Positions 1 to 18,724 of a stretch of DNA of 64,000 bases are shown piece after piece. The notes under the pieces were generated by a model. The model saw nothing but the letters and a program-made list of their open reading frames with translations. It was not told where the DNA came from and searched no databases. The position numbers were made by a program, and so were the translations under genes. The DNA comes from Salvelinus alpinus (lineage: Eukaryota > Chordata > Actinopteri > Salmoniformes > Salmonidae). Within the stretch, counting starts at the first letter, position 1. Every line of letters begins with the position of its first letter. Location: contig NC_092091.1 of assembly GCF_045679555.1 (NCBI RefSeq), forward strand, positions 19,440,572 to 19,504,571. The letters are read 5' to 3'.

Positions 1-2168
1 TTCAGCTCCCCCTGACCTTATTCAGCTCTGTCTGATGTTATTCAGCCCCGTCTGACGTTATTCAGCTCTGTCTGACGTTATTCAGCTCCGTCTGACCTTA
101 TTCAGCTCTGTCTGATGTTATTCAGCTCCGTCTGACGTTATTCAGCTCTGTCTGACGTTATTCAGCTCTGTCTGACGTTATTCAGCTCTGTCTGATGTTA
201 TTCAGCTCCGTCTGACCTTATTCAGCTCTGTCTGATGTTATTCAGCTCCATCTGACGTTATTCAGCTCTGTCTGACGTTATTCAGCTCTGTCTGACGTTA
301 TTCAGCTCTGTCTGATGTTATTCAGCTCTGTCTGACGTTATTCAGCTCTGTCTGACGTTATTCAGCTCTGTCTGATGTTATTCAGCTCTGTCTGACGTTA
401 TTCAGCTCCCCCTGACGTTATTCAGCTCCCCTTGAAGTTATTCAGCTCCCCCTGACCTTATTCAGCTCTGTCTGACGTTATTCAGCTCCCCCTGACGTTA
501 TTCAGCTCCCCTTGACGTTATTCACCCCCCCTTGACCTTATTCAGCTATGTCTGACGTTATTCAGCTCCCCCTGACGCTATTCAGCTCCCCTTGACGTTA
601 TTCAGCTCCCCCTGACCTTATTCAGCTCTGTCTGACGTTATTCAGCTCCCCCTGACGTTATTCAGCTCCCCTTGACGTTATTCACCCCCCCTTGACCTTA
701 TTCAGCTATGTCTGACGTTATTCAGCTCCCCCTGACGCTATTCAGCTCCCCTTGACGTTATTCAGCTCCCCCTGACCTTATTCAGCTCTGTCTGACGTTA
801 TTCAGCTCTGTCTTATGTTATTCAGCTCCGTCTGACGTTATTCAGCTCCCGCTGACGTTATTCAGCTCCCCCTGACTTTAATCAGCTCCGTCTGACGTTA
901 TTCAGCTCCCCCTGACGTTATTCAGCTCCCCGTGATGTTATTCAGCTCTGACGTTATTCAGCTCAGTCTGACGTTATTTAGCTCAGTCTGATGTTATTCA
1001 GCTCCGTCTGACGTTATTCAGCTCAGTCTGACGTTTTTCAGCTCCGTCTGATGTTATTCAGCTCAGTCTGACGTTATTCAGCTCCCCTTGACGTTATTCA
1101 GCCCCCCCTGACCTTATTCAGCTCTGACGTTATTCAGCTCCGTCTGACGTTATTCAGCTCAGTCTGACGTTTTTCAGCTCCGTCTGATGTTATTCAGCTC
1201 AGTCTGACGTTATTCAGCTCAGTCTGATGTTATTCAGCTCAGTCTGACGTTATTCAGCTCAGTTTTATGTTATTCAGCTCAGTCTGACGTTATTCAGCTC
1301 AGTCTGATGTTATTCAGCTCAGTCTGATGTTATTCAGCTCCGTCTGATGTTATTCAGCTCAGTCTGATGTAATTCAGCTCCGTCTGATATTATTCAGCTC
1401 AGTCTGACGTAATTCAGCTCAGTCTGATGTTATTCAGCTCAGTCTCATGTTATTCAGCTCCGTCTGACGTTATTCAGCTCAGTCTGACGTTATTCAGCTC
1501 AGTCTGACGTTATTCAGTTCAGTCTCATGTTATTCAGCTCAGTCTGACGTTATTCAGCTCAGTCTCATGTTATTCAGCTCAGTCTGACGTTATTCAGCTC
1601 AGTCTGACGTTATTCAGTTCAGTCTCATGTTATTCAGCTCAGTCTGACGTTATTCAGCTCCGTCTGATGTTATTCAGCTCCGTCTGATGTTATTCAGCTC
1701 CGTCTGACGTTATTCAGCTCAGTCTGACGTTATTCAGCTCAGTCTGACGTTATTCAGTTCAGTCTCATGTTATTCAGCTCAGTCTGACGTTATTCAGCTC
1801 AGTCTGACGTTATTCAGCTCAGTCTCATGTTATTCAGCTCAGTCTGATGTAATTCAACTCCGTCTGATGTTATTCAGCTCAGTCTGACGTTATTCAGCTC
1901 CGTCTGATGTTATTCAGCTCCGTCTGACGTTATTCAGCTCCGTCTGACGTTATTCAGCTCCGTCTGACGTTATTCAGCTCAGTCTGACGTTATTCAGCTC
2001 CGTCTGACGTTATTCAGCTCCGTCTGATGTTATTCAGCTCTGTCTGACGTTATTCAGCTCAGTCTGACGTTATTCAGCTCCGTCTGACTTTATTCAGCTC
2101 CGTCTGACGTTATTAATATCGGTCTGATGTTTATTCAGCTCTTGTCTGATGTTATTCAGCTCTGTCTG
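1..2168. repeat. 20-bp minisatellite array, about 107 copies, open on the left
   Basis: A 20-bp unit close to TTCAGCTCTGTCTGACGTTA repeats head to tail from the first base, so the array extends past the left edge. Variants differ mainly at the CTCTG/CTCCG/CTCCC/CTCAG and GACGTTA/GATGTTA positions. Near 941-955 and 1125-1135 short 13-bp units shift the register. An eight-unit block at 441-600 is repeated without a visible change at 601-760, which shows higher-order duplication. The last units near 2115-2168 are degenerate. Confidence 0.97.
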
Positions 2169-6358
<4,190 letters not shown>

Positions 6359-6479
6359 TACACAATGTCCGGTAGAGTGATAAAACAATGGACTGATAAA
6401 CTTCAATGGTGTGTGAAAATGTTTATGTTCATTTGTGTTTCTGTCACTTGCTCTGAAACCTTGAAGTAGTGGTTCCCCT

Positions 6480-6602
6480 TGGCTTTTGTGGAGCGATGGG
6501 TAACGATGCTTCGTGGGTGACTGTTGTTGATGTGTGCAGAGGGTCCCTGGTTCGCGCCCGGGTATGGGCGAGGGGACGGACGTAAAGTTAAACTGTTACA
6601 TT
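6480..6602 (+). repeat. tRNA-derived SINE-like fragment
   Basis: The segment reads as a degenerate tRNA-like head: a stretch GCGATGGGTAACGATGC, then a B-box-like GGTTCGCGCCC at about 6549-6559, then a GC-rich body and a short tail. It resembles repeats I know as common in salmonids, but I cannot assign the family name. It is not a functional tRNA: no acceptor stem pairs. Confidence 0.55.
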
Positions 6603-8984
<2,382 letters not shown>

Positions 8985-11900
8985 TCTGTAGTAGTGGTGT
9001 GTGTAGTAGTGGTGTGTGTGGTAGTGGAGTGTGTGGTAGTGGAGTGTGAGGTAATGGTATGTGTAGTAGTGGTGTGTGTAGTGGTGGTGTGTTTGGTAGT
9101 GGTGTGGGGTCATGGTGTGTGTAGTAGTGGTGTGTGGTAGTACTGGTGTGTGGTAGTAGTGGTGTGTGTAGTAGTGGTGTGTGGTTGTGGTGTGTGTAGT
9201 AGTGGTGTGTGGTAGTAGTGGTGTGTGGTAGTAGTGGTGTGTGTAGTAGTGGTGTGTGTAGTAGTGGTGTGTGGTAGTAGTGGTGTGTGTAGTAGTGGTG
9301 TGTGTAGTAGTGGTGTGTGGTAGTAGTGGTGTGTGGTAGTAGTGGTGTGTGTAGTAGTGGTGTGTGGTTGTGGTGTGTGTAGTAGTGGTGTGTGGTAGTA
9401 GTGGTGTGTGGTAGTAGTGGTGTGTGTAGTAGTGGTGTGTGTAGTAGTGGTGTGTGTAGTAGTGGTGTGTGGTAGTAGTGGTGTGTGGTAGTAGTGGTGT
9501 GTGTGGTTGTGGTGTGTGTAGTAGTGGAGTGTGTGGTTGTGGTGTGTGGTTGTGGTGTGTGTAGTAGTGGTGTGTGTGGTAGTGGAGTGTGTGGTAGTGG
9601 AGTGTGAGGTAATGGTATGTGTAGTAGTGGTGTGTGTAGTGGTGGTGTGTTTGGTAGTGGTGTGGGGTCATGGTGTGTGTAGTAGTGGTGTGTGGTAGTA
9701 CTGGTGTGTGGTAGTAGTGGTGTGTGTAGTAGTGGTGTGTGGTTGTGGTGTGTGTAGTAGTGGTGTGTGGTAGTAGTGGTGTGTGGTAGTAGTGGTGTGT
9801 GTAGTAGTGGTGTGTGTAGTAGTGGTGTGTGGTAGTAGTGGTGTGTGTAGTAGTGGTGTGTGTAGTAGTGGTGTGTGGTAGTAGTGGTGTGTGGTAGTAG
9901 TGGTGTGTGTAGTAGTGGTGTGTGGTTGTGGTGTGTGTGGTAGTGGTGTGTGGTAGTAGTGGTGTGTGGTAGTAGTGGTGTGTGTAGTAGTGGTGTGTGT
10001 AGTAGTGGTGTGTGTGGTAGTGGAGTGTGTGGTAGTGGAGTGTGAGGTAATGGTATGTGTAGTAGTGGTGTGTGTAGTGGTGGTGTGTTTGGTAGTGGTG
10101 TGGGGTCATGGTGTGTGTAGTAGTGGTGTGTGGTAGTACTGGTGTGTGGTAGTAGTGGTGTGTGTAGTAGTGGTGTGTGGTTTTGGTGTGTGTAGTCGTG
10201 GTGTGTGGTAGTAGTGGTGTGTGGTAGTAGTGGTGTGTGTAGTAGTGGTGTGTGTAGTAGTGGTGTGTGGTAGTAGTGGTGTGTGTAGTAGTGGTGTGTG
10301 GTAGTAGTGGTGTGTGGTAGTAGTGGTGTGTGTAGTAGTGGTGTGTGGTTGTGGTGTGTGTAGTAGTGGTGTGTGGTAGTAGTGGTGTGTGGTAGTAGTG
10401 GTGTGTGTAGTAGTGGTGTGTGTAATAGTGGTGTGTGGTAGTAGTGGTGTGTGGTAGTAGTGGTGTGTGTGGTTGTGGTGTGTGTAGTAGTGGAGTGTGT
10501 GGTTGTGGTGTGTGGTTGTGGTGTGTGTAGTAGTGGTGTGTGTGGTTGTGGTTTGTGGTAGTAGTGGTGTGTGGTAGTAGTGGTGTGTGGTAGTAGTGGT
10601 GTGTGGTTGTGGTGTGTGGTAGTAGTGGTGTGTGGTTGTGGTGTGTGGTAGTAGTGGTGTGTGGTAGTAGTGCTGTGTGTAGTAGTGGTGTGTGGTTGTG
10701 GTGTGTGTAGTAGTGGTGTGTGTGGTTGTGGTGTGTGGTTGTGGTGTGTGTAGTAGTGGTGTGTGTGGTTGTGGTGTGTGGTTGTGGTGTGTGGTAGTAG
10801 TGGTGTGTGTAGTAGTGGTGTGTGGTTGTGGTGTGTGTAGTAGTGGTGTGTGTGGTTGTGGTGTGTGTAGTAGTGGTGTGTGTGGTTGTGGTTGTGGTGT
10901 GTGGTAGTAGTGGTGTCTGTAGTAGTAGTGTGTGGTTGTGGTGTGTGGTAGTAGTGGTGTGTGGTAGTAGTGGTGTGTGTAGTAGTGGTGTGTGGTTGTG
11001 GTGTGTGTAGTAGTGGTGTGTGTAGTAGTGGTGTGTGGTTGTGGTGTGTGCAGTAGTGGTGTGTGTGGTTGTGGTGTGTGGTTGTGGTGTGTGTAGTAGC
11101 GGTGTGTGTGGTTGTGGTGTGTGGTTGTGGTGTGTGTAGTAGTGGTGTGTGTGGTTGTGGTGTGTGGTTGTGGTGTGTGGTAGTAGTGGTGTGTGTAGTA
11201 GTGGTGTGTGGTTGTGGTGTGTGTAGTAGTGGTGTGTGTGGTTGTGGTGTGTGGTTGTGGTGTGTGTAGTAGTGGTGTGTGTGGTTGTGGTGTGTGGTTG
11301 TGGTGTGTGGTAGTAGTGGTGTGTGGTAGTAGTGGTGTGTGTAGTAGTGGTGTGTGGTTGTGGTGTGTGTAGTAGTGGTGTGTGGTTGTGGTGTGTGTGT
11401 AGTAGTGGTGTGTGGTAGTAGTGGTGTGTGTAGTAGTGATGTGTGGTTGTGGTGTGTGTAGTAGTGGTGTGTAGTTGTGGTGTGTGTAGTAGCGGTGTGT
11501 GGTAGTAGTGGTGTGTGGTAGTAGTGGTGTGTGTAGTTGTGGTGTGTGTAGTAGTGGTGTGTGGTTGTGGTGTGTGGTAGTAGTGGTGTGTGTAGTAGTG
11601 GTGTGTGTAGTAGTGGTGTGTGTAGTAGTGGTGTGTGTAGTAGTGGTGTGTGTAGTAGTGGTGTGTGGTAGTAGTGGTGTGTGGTTGTGGTGTGTGGTAG
11701 TAGTGGTGTGTGGTAGTAGTGGTGTGTGGTTGTGGTGTGTAGTAGTGGTGTGTGGTAGTAGTGGTGTGTGGTAGTAGTGGTGTGTGGTAGTAGTGGTGTG
11801 TGGTAGTAGTGGTGTGTGGTAGTAGTGGTGTGTAGTAGTGGTGTGTGGTTGTGGTGTGTGGTTGTGGTGTGTGGTAGTAGTGGTGTGTGGTAGTAGTGGT

Positions 11901-12141
11901 GTGTGGTAGTAGTGGTGTGTGTAGTAGTGGTGTGTAGTAGTGGTGTGTGTAGTAGTGGTGTGTAGTAGTGGTGTGTGTAGTAGTGGTGTGTGGTTGTGGT
12001 GTGTGTAGTAGTGGTGTGTGTAGTAGTGGTGTGTAGTAATGGTGTGTGTAGTAGTGGTGTGTGGTTGTGGTGTGTGTAGTAGTGGTGTGTGGTAGTAGTG
12101 GTGTGTGGTAGTAGTGGTGTGTGGTTGTGGTGTGTGTAGTA
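8985..12141. repeat. 3.16-kb G/T-rich VNTR with higher-order structure
   Basis: The array is built from roughly 12-17-bp units such as GTAGTAGTGGTGTGTG, GGTAGTAGTGGTGTGTG and GGTTGTGGTGTGTG. The + strand has almost no C. A distinctive block with GAGGTAATGG and a following TGGGGTCATGG recurs starting at 9048, 9606 and 10044 (spacings 558 and 438 bp), so multi-unit segments were duplicated. The right part (about 10480-11400) favours the GGTTGTGG variant and the left part the GTAGTAGTGG variant. The frames of up to 1,111 codons on the minus strand, all Thr/His/Tyr/Pro/Leu, arise only because the unit lacks stops. Confidence 0.96.
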
Positions 12142-14832
12142 GGACATGCACCAGACTGTACAAACTTCAAACTGTATTGTCTTATCCTCGCTTCATTAGC
12201 CGTGTCAGGGTGACTGGTTATTAAAGTACATCTGTATAATAAAAACAACATCCATTACTATGAGGAATGATCACAACCGCCCAAAAATTAGAGTAAAAAT
12301 AGCCATGAGTATCTTTATTACTTGTTAGAACCTCTGGTAGCCAAGAGTCCTAGACAGTCTTACCTCATTTCAAGAGAGAGGCTAAAAGGCTGGTTACTTT
12401 TCACTTCGGCTACTTTGGATGCATTTAATGTCCCCAACATGCTGTAGAACTGAGAGAGGTGTTCAGGTAATGTTATTGCGGAGACTCAGATTTCATCAAG
12501 TTGGGTTTTCTTCTGTTTCAGTAGCTTTCATCTCATCTAAGTCTGAGTCTCACGTATGTCTGACTCTGGAAATGAATGATTTAAAGTTACATTTTTAAAA
12601 TCTATTTATTTAGACAAGCAGTCAGCGATTAGAGGCAACACATTATTGAATGTGTATACTGCATTACAGTATATGTACTATATCATAGTGTGTGTATTTG
12701 TGTGTATTGCACACTGTGCATTGTGTGTGTGTGTTTGTGTATGTGTGTGTGTGTGTGTGTGTGTCTTCGTGTGTGCCTCTGTGTGTGTCTGTGTGAGGGA
12801 GCCACTTAGCTGCACTCTGCCCCGAGGAGACATGTCTCATAGCCATTTGGGTGGGATGAATAAATCATCTTTGCCTTGTGATACTTAATTAGGCATGATG
12901 CATGTCCGGAGACACAGGCTGCTGCCCTGATGCTGAACCTCGAGCTCCACAGCGGCAGCTCAACAGTTCTGGGGTGGCAGAGATTGAACATTTTATTCTG
13001 CTTTCCAGACCCAGTCAGTCCTGTAAACTGGTGAGGGCATCACACCACATGTTCAGTATATCAGCATAAACTAGCATAACCTTTTGACAGCCACATTAGT
13101 TATGAAGCGTGCCGTTCTAAAAAGAAAACATGTAAAAACCAAAGGTCACAAATCCCTCATCAGACAATCTGGCTCGCTTTCCATTTGAAGCAAGTTTGAC
13201 TAGAGTGTGTCTTTAAATGAAACTGTATGTAGAACATATTCTAGCATTCAAACCAACATCCCTGAAGATAAATGACATGAATAAACCATTCAATGAAAAG
13301 TGAATGTGATGTGAAGATAGTCAAAAGCATGTTTGTTTCACCTAAGGGTTAAACATGTTTTTTAGTTTCTCCTAGAATTGGATTTAGTTATGGTGCATTG
13401 ATTTGCATGTACATCTACACGGCTAGATATCCAATTCTCCCTTCTCTCTTCCTTCTGATGAACAAACCATTTGAGCCCTCCAGGATTGGAAATAGTGCTT
13501 AGGGAATTCTCCCCCAATTGGCTAATCAAGGCCTCTCTCTCATGTCTCTAAATTTGTTTCAAAGGGTGCGATATTTCAGCAGGGGTAATCTCTCTTCCAG
13601 CTGTAATTCTTAATCACCCAACCAGTCGCTCTATGGGGCTCTCTCTGCCTGCCCTTCCCTGTACCTCTTCCCTGTCTGGGCTTTGTCATCTGGTTTCAGC
13701 AGGTAGATGCTGAGATTGAGCCTGATCAATGTTGCTTCCTGTCTGTCCCTGACCTCCTCCTCAGACACGGGTTAATGGGAAAGACATGTGGCACAGGCAC
13801 CATGCAGCACCATGACCCAAACAAGCCCTGCTGCCTGCTCCCTGCCTGCATTAACATAGACCTGCCCATCTATGCTTTCATGTCATCATGTAACAGGGCC
13901 AATCACGCACACGGACCACATACAACCTACCTAAATCCACCCTCTCTGTTTCCCAGAGTTAAAAGCTGTTTGAAAGATGAAGTGGTTAATGGTTCAGTTG
14001 GATGTCACAGTCAAAGTGTACCGTTATACTGTGTGCAACTTGGCTTCACCAAATGTACCAAGTGTTGTGTAGTAATATACAGACAGTGTAATATTGAAAG
14101 CTGTTCGATAATATATTTCTGTTGTCTTTTCCCTTAGTGGATGTGAGTTCATGTACCCTGACTGAATTACAAGCTCCTATGTGAAGGTTAGCAAGTCTCC
14201 CTCCTCGCCTCCCAGCAGACGTCTGTGTATCCTGTAAGCGATCCTTTTCCGTCCCAACACTGTCAGACTGGAAGTTAATGGAAGATTTGGTTTCATACAG
14301 CCACTCATTAAAAAAAACAGTCATCAATGAGGCAGTATCACATGCCATGATAGAATTATCAGGCTTCCAGTAAATTCTGCTATTATAATCGAAATGTACC
14401 GGGTCCCTGACAAGGAATTCACCATCTATTATTCAGCTATCAGTAAAACGAATGGGCCGCCCAATGTAGTGGTAAAACTGTCAAGACTGTGGCCATCCAA
14501 TAGGTATTCTCCATACTATACATGCCATTTATAAAATGCCCATTATATTAAGCACTTCTCTGTTACCAATGCAATTCTATTATATAGGTAACGTATAGAA
14601 ATCATATTTCCAAAGCCAAGCTACTCTTTCAGTCGGAATGGAATTAATGAAATGAAACAAAAGCCTTGACATTATGGGGGGTGGGATCTATTCGGTGGTA
14701 TTTCAACCAGGCGATAAATTCTACAACGTCTGATATAAAACACATGTTTATGATCCACTCTTTTTCAAATATATTTTGCGGATCTTAAATTACAGATCCC
14801 TGTCCACAGAACTTGGAAGCCCACCGTTTGGC
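12142..14832. other. non-coding stretch with a short TG tract
   Basis: An imperfect TG/TGTTTG microsatellite occupies about 12722-12764. The rest is single-copy-looking DNA. No exon fitting a known family was found; the longest frame (13775-14137) shows no domain. Confidence 0.5.
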
Positions 14833-14922
14833 TAACCTCTGTTACCTCTGTTACCTCTGTTACCTCTGTTACCTCTGTTACCTCTGTTACCTCTGTTACC
14901 TCTGTTACCTCTGTTACCTCTG
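14833..14922. repeat. 9-bp tandem repeat (TTACCTCTG), about 10 copies
   Basis: Ten nearly perfect 9-bp units. Because 9 is a multiple of three, one frame per strand stays open (Cys-Tyr-Leu on +, Glu-Val-Thr on -); this is not evidence of a protein. Confidence 0.95.
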
Positions 14923-16033
14923 TGCCCTCAGAGCTGTGTTGAGAGAGAGCGATGAACCTGCCAGTGACATGCTTCTGTCCTTGGACTTGATCTGTCACCA
15001 CAACCTCAGGCTGCCCATAACCACATGGCAATGTGGTTCAGCATTATCATATCAGGTTGTCAGCTTGGACAGGGACTGAAACCAATTAGATGATGATGTT
15101 TGTATTTTTAATGGCCCACTGACTGATGACCAGGTCAGCTGTTTTTGTCAGGGTTGTGGGAGGGGAGGGGGGTATTTTCTTCGCTCATGAAAAAAAAAAG
15201 TGATAAAAGCCTATACATTTTGTTGAGAGACGTCCTTATCAAGTGTTTGTCATGAAGCTAATACTGCTCCTCTGATGCCCTACAGTATCTTATCTACAGG
15301 ACAAGGAGAAAGTTGTGTGTAAACTGAGTTCTAGATGAGACTATCCATTAAACATGCAGGTGAAAGTAGTCCTTTATGAGAGGCTGAGCAGGACAGACTG
15401 AGAAGTCTTTCCCCTCCCCAGCCTTTCAAACACTGACAAGCGACAAGGTAGAAGCCAGTGGTGTGAAGTTAAGCTCCCCTTTCTCTTCCTCTGTTCACCC
15501 CATTGCCTTTTGAGCTCCACACAAAAGAAGGGGGTCTCAAGATGTCTAAAAAGCACTATATACTCATAAAAAGCGACGAAAAAAGGCCAAGAGGGGTCGA
15601 TTGTCCTTTTCTCCTTTCTACCCGGCAGAGTTTGGCTGTATGATAAGACTGATATGGCTCACATAAGACTGATAAGACTGATATGGTTCACATAGCTTTA
15701 ACAAGACACGTATAGCTGAAGCTAACATTAATTATTTTCCTTATCCTTCTTTTGATGTTATAATTGTTCATAATGTAAAAATAGTATATCTGTGGTATAG
15801 ATCTACAGATTCCCATATTCTGCGAATTCATTCAAAACGTGTGACCTACACTGAGATAAGAGTAAAAACGCTATGCTTAATAACAGAGTGATGCTACATA
15901 AATAGTTAATTGCCAGGGTTCATTTGAAACGATTTCGATCCAATCACCTATTAAGTTCTTGTTCCCATGATCATTTTTCAAGGTGTTTAAAGTAGTATTG
16001 AGTGATGCTGGCTTTGTCCCCTCCTTCCTTAAC
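14923..16033. other. non-coding stretch, no gene recognised
   Basis: Nothing beyond short open frames. A local duplication (ATAAGACTGATATGG/ATAAGACTGATAAGACTG) is at about 15640-15690. Confidence 0.5.
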
Positions 16034-16261
<228 letters not shown>

Positions 16262-16602
16262 CATTTGCTTGGACCCAGTCCCCAGCCCTCTGAGGGGGTC
16301 AGCTCAGATCAAAGGTGCTGGTCACAGCCATTAGGCCCAGCAGTGAAGACCCAGCATGAAAAGCTTGTGTTTTGAAAAGGAGGGCAGAGAAAAAAAACAA
16401 CAGGGACCTCTCCATTTTAAAGGCAAACTGTGAAATAATTGAAAAGGTATGTCAATCAAGAGCAAGCGCCCAGCGGGAGCGCCCCGATTCCCAGGCTCTC
16501 TCCTGGTCGAGCACCGGGCCATGGAGGGCTGCTGAAGGGGGCAATCCAAGAAATCTTTCACTCGATTCTCCTCCTCCCTTATCCCCTGCTTTATAATTGT
16601 GT

Positions 16603-16679
16603 ATTGGGACGGTCCCCCCCGTTCTGTCCCCCCCGTCCCGTCCCCCGTCCCCTGTCCGTCCCCCCCCCCGTCCCCCCCA
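16603..16679. repeat. C-rich low-complexity tract (GTCCCC-type)
   Basis: About ten runs of three to ten C separated by GT, GTTCTGT or G. The minus strand therefore has many G-runs with 1-5-nt loops, the pattern expected for G-quadruplex or i-motif formation. Confidence 0.8.
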
Positions 16680-18303
16680 AGTCCAACAAAAAGCTCAGTC
16701 ATTAATAAGATCTTGTCTCCACCTCTCAGGTAAGTAACAAAGAGTTATTGGGGGACGGAGGGGCAAGTTGGAGTCCACATAGTTTTATGACCCCCCTCCC
16801 CCTTTTTATTACCAGCCCCTACACCCAGTACCCACTGCCTCCTCCTCCCATAGCATGAGTTTGACAAAAGGAACCCCGTGAGAGTCTCTCGCTTTCCTTT
16901 CTGCATTTTTATTTCAAGGTCAGAAAAGGCTGAATGATCTGACGAGGGGCTCACTTCCAAAAAAGGGGGAATGAATGAAAAGAGAAAGAGTAAAAGACGA
17001 CTGGGCTTTGAAAATCCCATAGAAGATAGAAAACAGTCAGTCCACACTTGACTAGTCCTGTATAGGGATTTGTTTGTAATAGCAGCTTCAGCTTATGAAC
17101 AGCTCTGGCCAAAACATGTCAACAGATCCTGCCAAGGGTAAGAAAGAAGCTACCTGTCTCGTCAACAGAGCAGATGAAACATGCACAGCAGAGAGTGGGT
17201 TATAATAAACAGCATGATTACAAATAGCTACCCTTTCTTTCATCATTAGTTCCTTTATTGCATGTGCACATGCAATAATTGGTTAACATGCAAAAATTGG
17301 TTAATATTGTATTGAAAAAGCAGAAACACTCATTGCATAAATATGACACAACATGTTGTCACACATGACATGTGGGTCTAACGTGAGTACTCATGGTCAT
17401 TAGCCTTAACATAATGAGGTCTAATGAGGTCTATTTGAAGACTGATATCCAAACGAACGTCCGTACAAAACTATTCTCACACTTGAGAGATCCACATTCC
17501 TGCATTCGATACCTCAGGGAAGAAAAGTCATTGTAACCACGCCATCCACTCCTTGCTTTTAGTACATAGTGCAATCTACGTATCAGAGTGGGGATCATGG
17601 TACCTACCGTGCCTGGAGCTCAGAGCAGCAAATAATGGCAATTAGAGGCAGCAGCACTTTCAGGCACCAGCGGTTTTCATTGGACTAGACAAGTCCCCAT
17701 AAACCCACAGTGAGCTCCAATCACCAGCCTGCCTGGGCCTAATTGCTTATGAGTTGCTTGCACGCTCCCTGCCACCATAACGCCCAGTGTTTGTAAACAT
17801 AGCTCGTAAAGGGGACATTGCCATCAAAGTGCTAACGTACCTTTAAAGGATCAGAGGGATGGGGGTGCAGCTGGATGGATTGGTACCTGCCTGGCCTGGC
17901 TGGCTGACTGGCCCTGGGCTGACTGGCTGACTGGCCCTGGGCTGGCTGTCCCACTGCAGCTGTGTGGAGAAAGGGGCTCCATGTACACACACATGTCAGA
18001 GAAGAAAGACACTCAACAGGTCCTCTATGTATTTACCCTCTCTGTCTCTCTGTCTCTCTGTCTCGCTGTGTGTCTGATGTGGAGGACCTCACCTAGTAAG
18101 CATGGATAGTGGTGGTAGCAGCTGTGAGTCTGTGTATCACTCCATGGTTCAGGATGGAAGGAAAGAGAAACGGTCAATGTCTTTGGCTGTCTTATCTAGT
18201 GGTTGGTTTCACAATGTCACTTGTTGATAAGGATTTCACGTGAATAAAAACTTCCCCTGATCTTAAGTGTCTCTAAGACCATTACCCTTCTCTGTTATTT
18301 AAG
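16680..18303. other. non-coding stretch, possible conserved element
   Basis: No gene recognised. The segment 17620-17860 has balanced composition, no repeat signature and several homeobox-like ATTA/TAAT cores, so it could be regulatory DNA for the FGF gene. That is inference only. Confidence 0.35.
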
Positions 18304-18402
18304 TGATAATGCCTGAGAGGCCGGTGTTTGGAGGATATATTGGCACGGGTGTTTCAAACCATTCCAATATATCCTCCAAACACCGGCCTCTACGGCATTA
18401 TC
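18304..18402. repeat. 99-bp imperfect palindrome, 40-bp arms
   Basis: The left arm 18304-18343 pairs with the right arm 18363-18402 apart from a three-base mismatch; the innermost 27 bp pair perfectly around a 19-bp loop. It adjoins the element at 18456-18724 and is probably the end module of the same or a related non-autonomous transposon. Confidence 0.85.
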
Positions 18403-18455
18403 ATTTTCATACAATAGGTTACCAACATATTGAAATAATGATTGAGATATAATTT

Positions 18456-18724
18456 AGCAATAAGGCCCGAGGGGGTGTGGTATATGGCTAATATACCACA
18501 GCTAAGAGCTGTTATTATGCGGAGTGCCTGGATACAACCCTTAACCGTGGTATATTGGCAATATACCACAAACACCCGAGGTGCGTTATAGTATTATAAA
18601 CTGATTACCAACGTAATTAGAGCAGCAAAAATACATTTTTGTCATAACCGTGTTATACGGTCTGATATACCACAGCTTTTAGCCAATCAGCATTCAGGGC
18701 TCAAACCACCCAGTTTATAATACT
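18456..18724. mobile_element. palindromic non-autonomous DNA transposon (MITE-like)
   Basis: The block contains inverted GGTGTGGTATATGGC and GCAATATACCACAAACACC segments around a short centre, and a second TATACCACAG motif near 18665. It codes for nothing. I recall this sequence type as highly repeated in salmonids but cannot give a family name. Confidence 0.65.

Noticed and set aside
14765-15079. Glu-Val-Thr and Cys-Tyr-Leu repeat frames
   Set aside because: They result from a 9-bp tandem repeat, which stays in frame by arithmetic.
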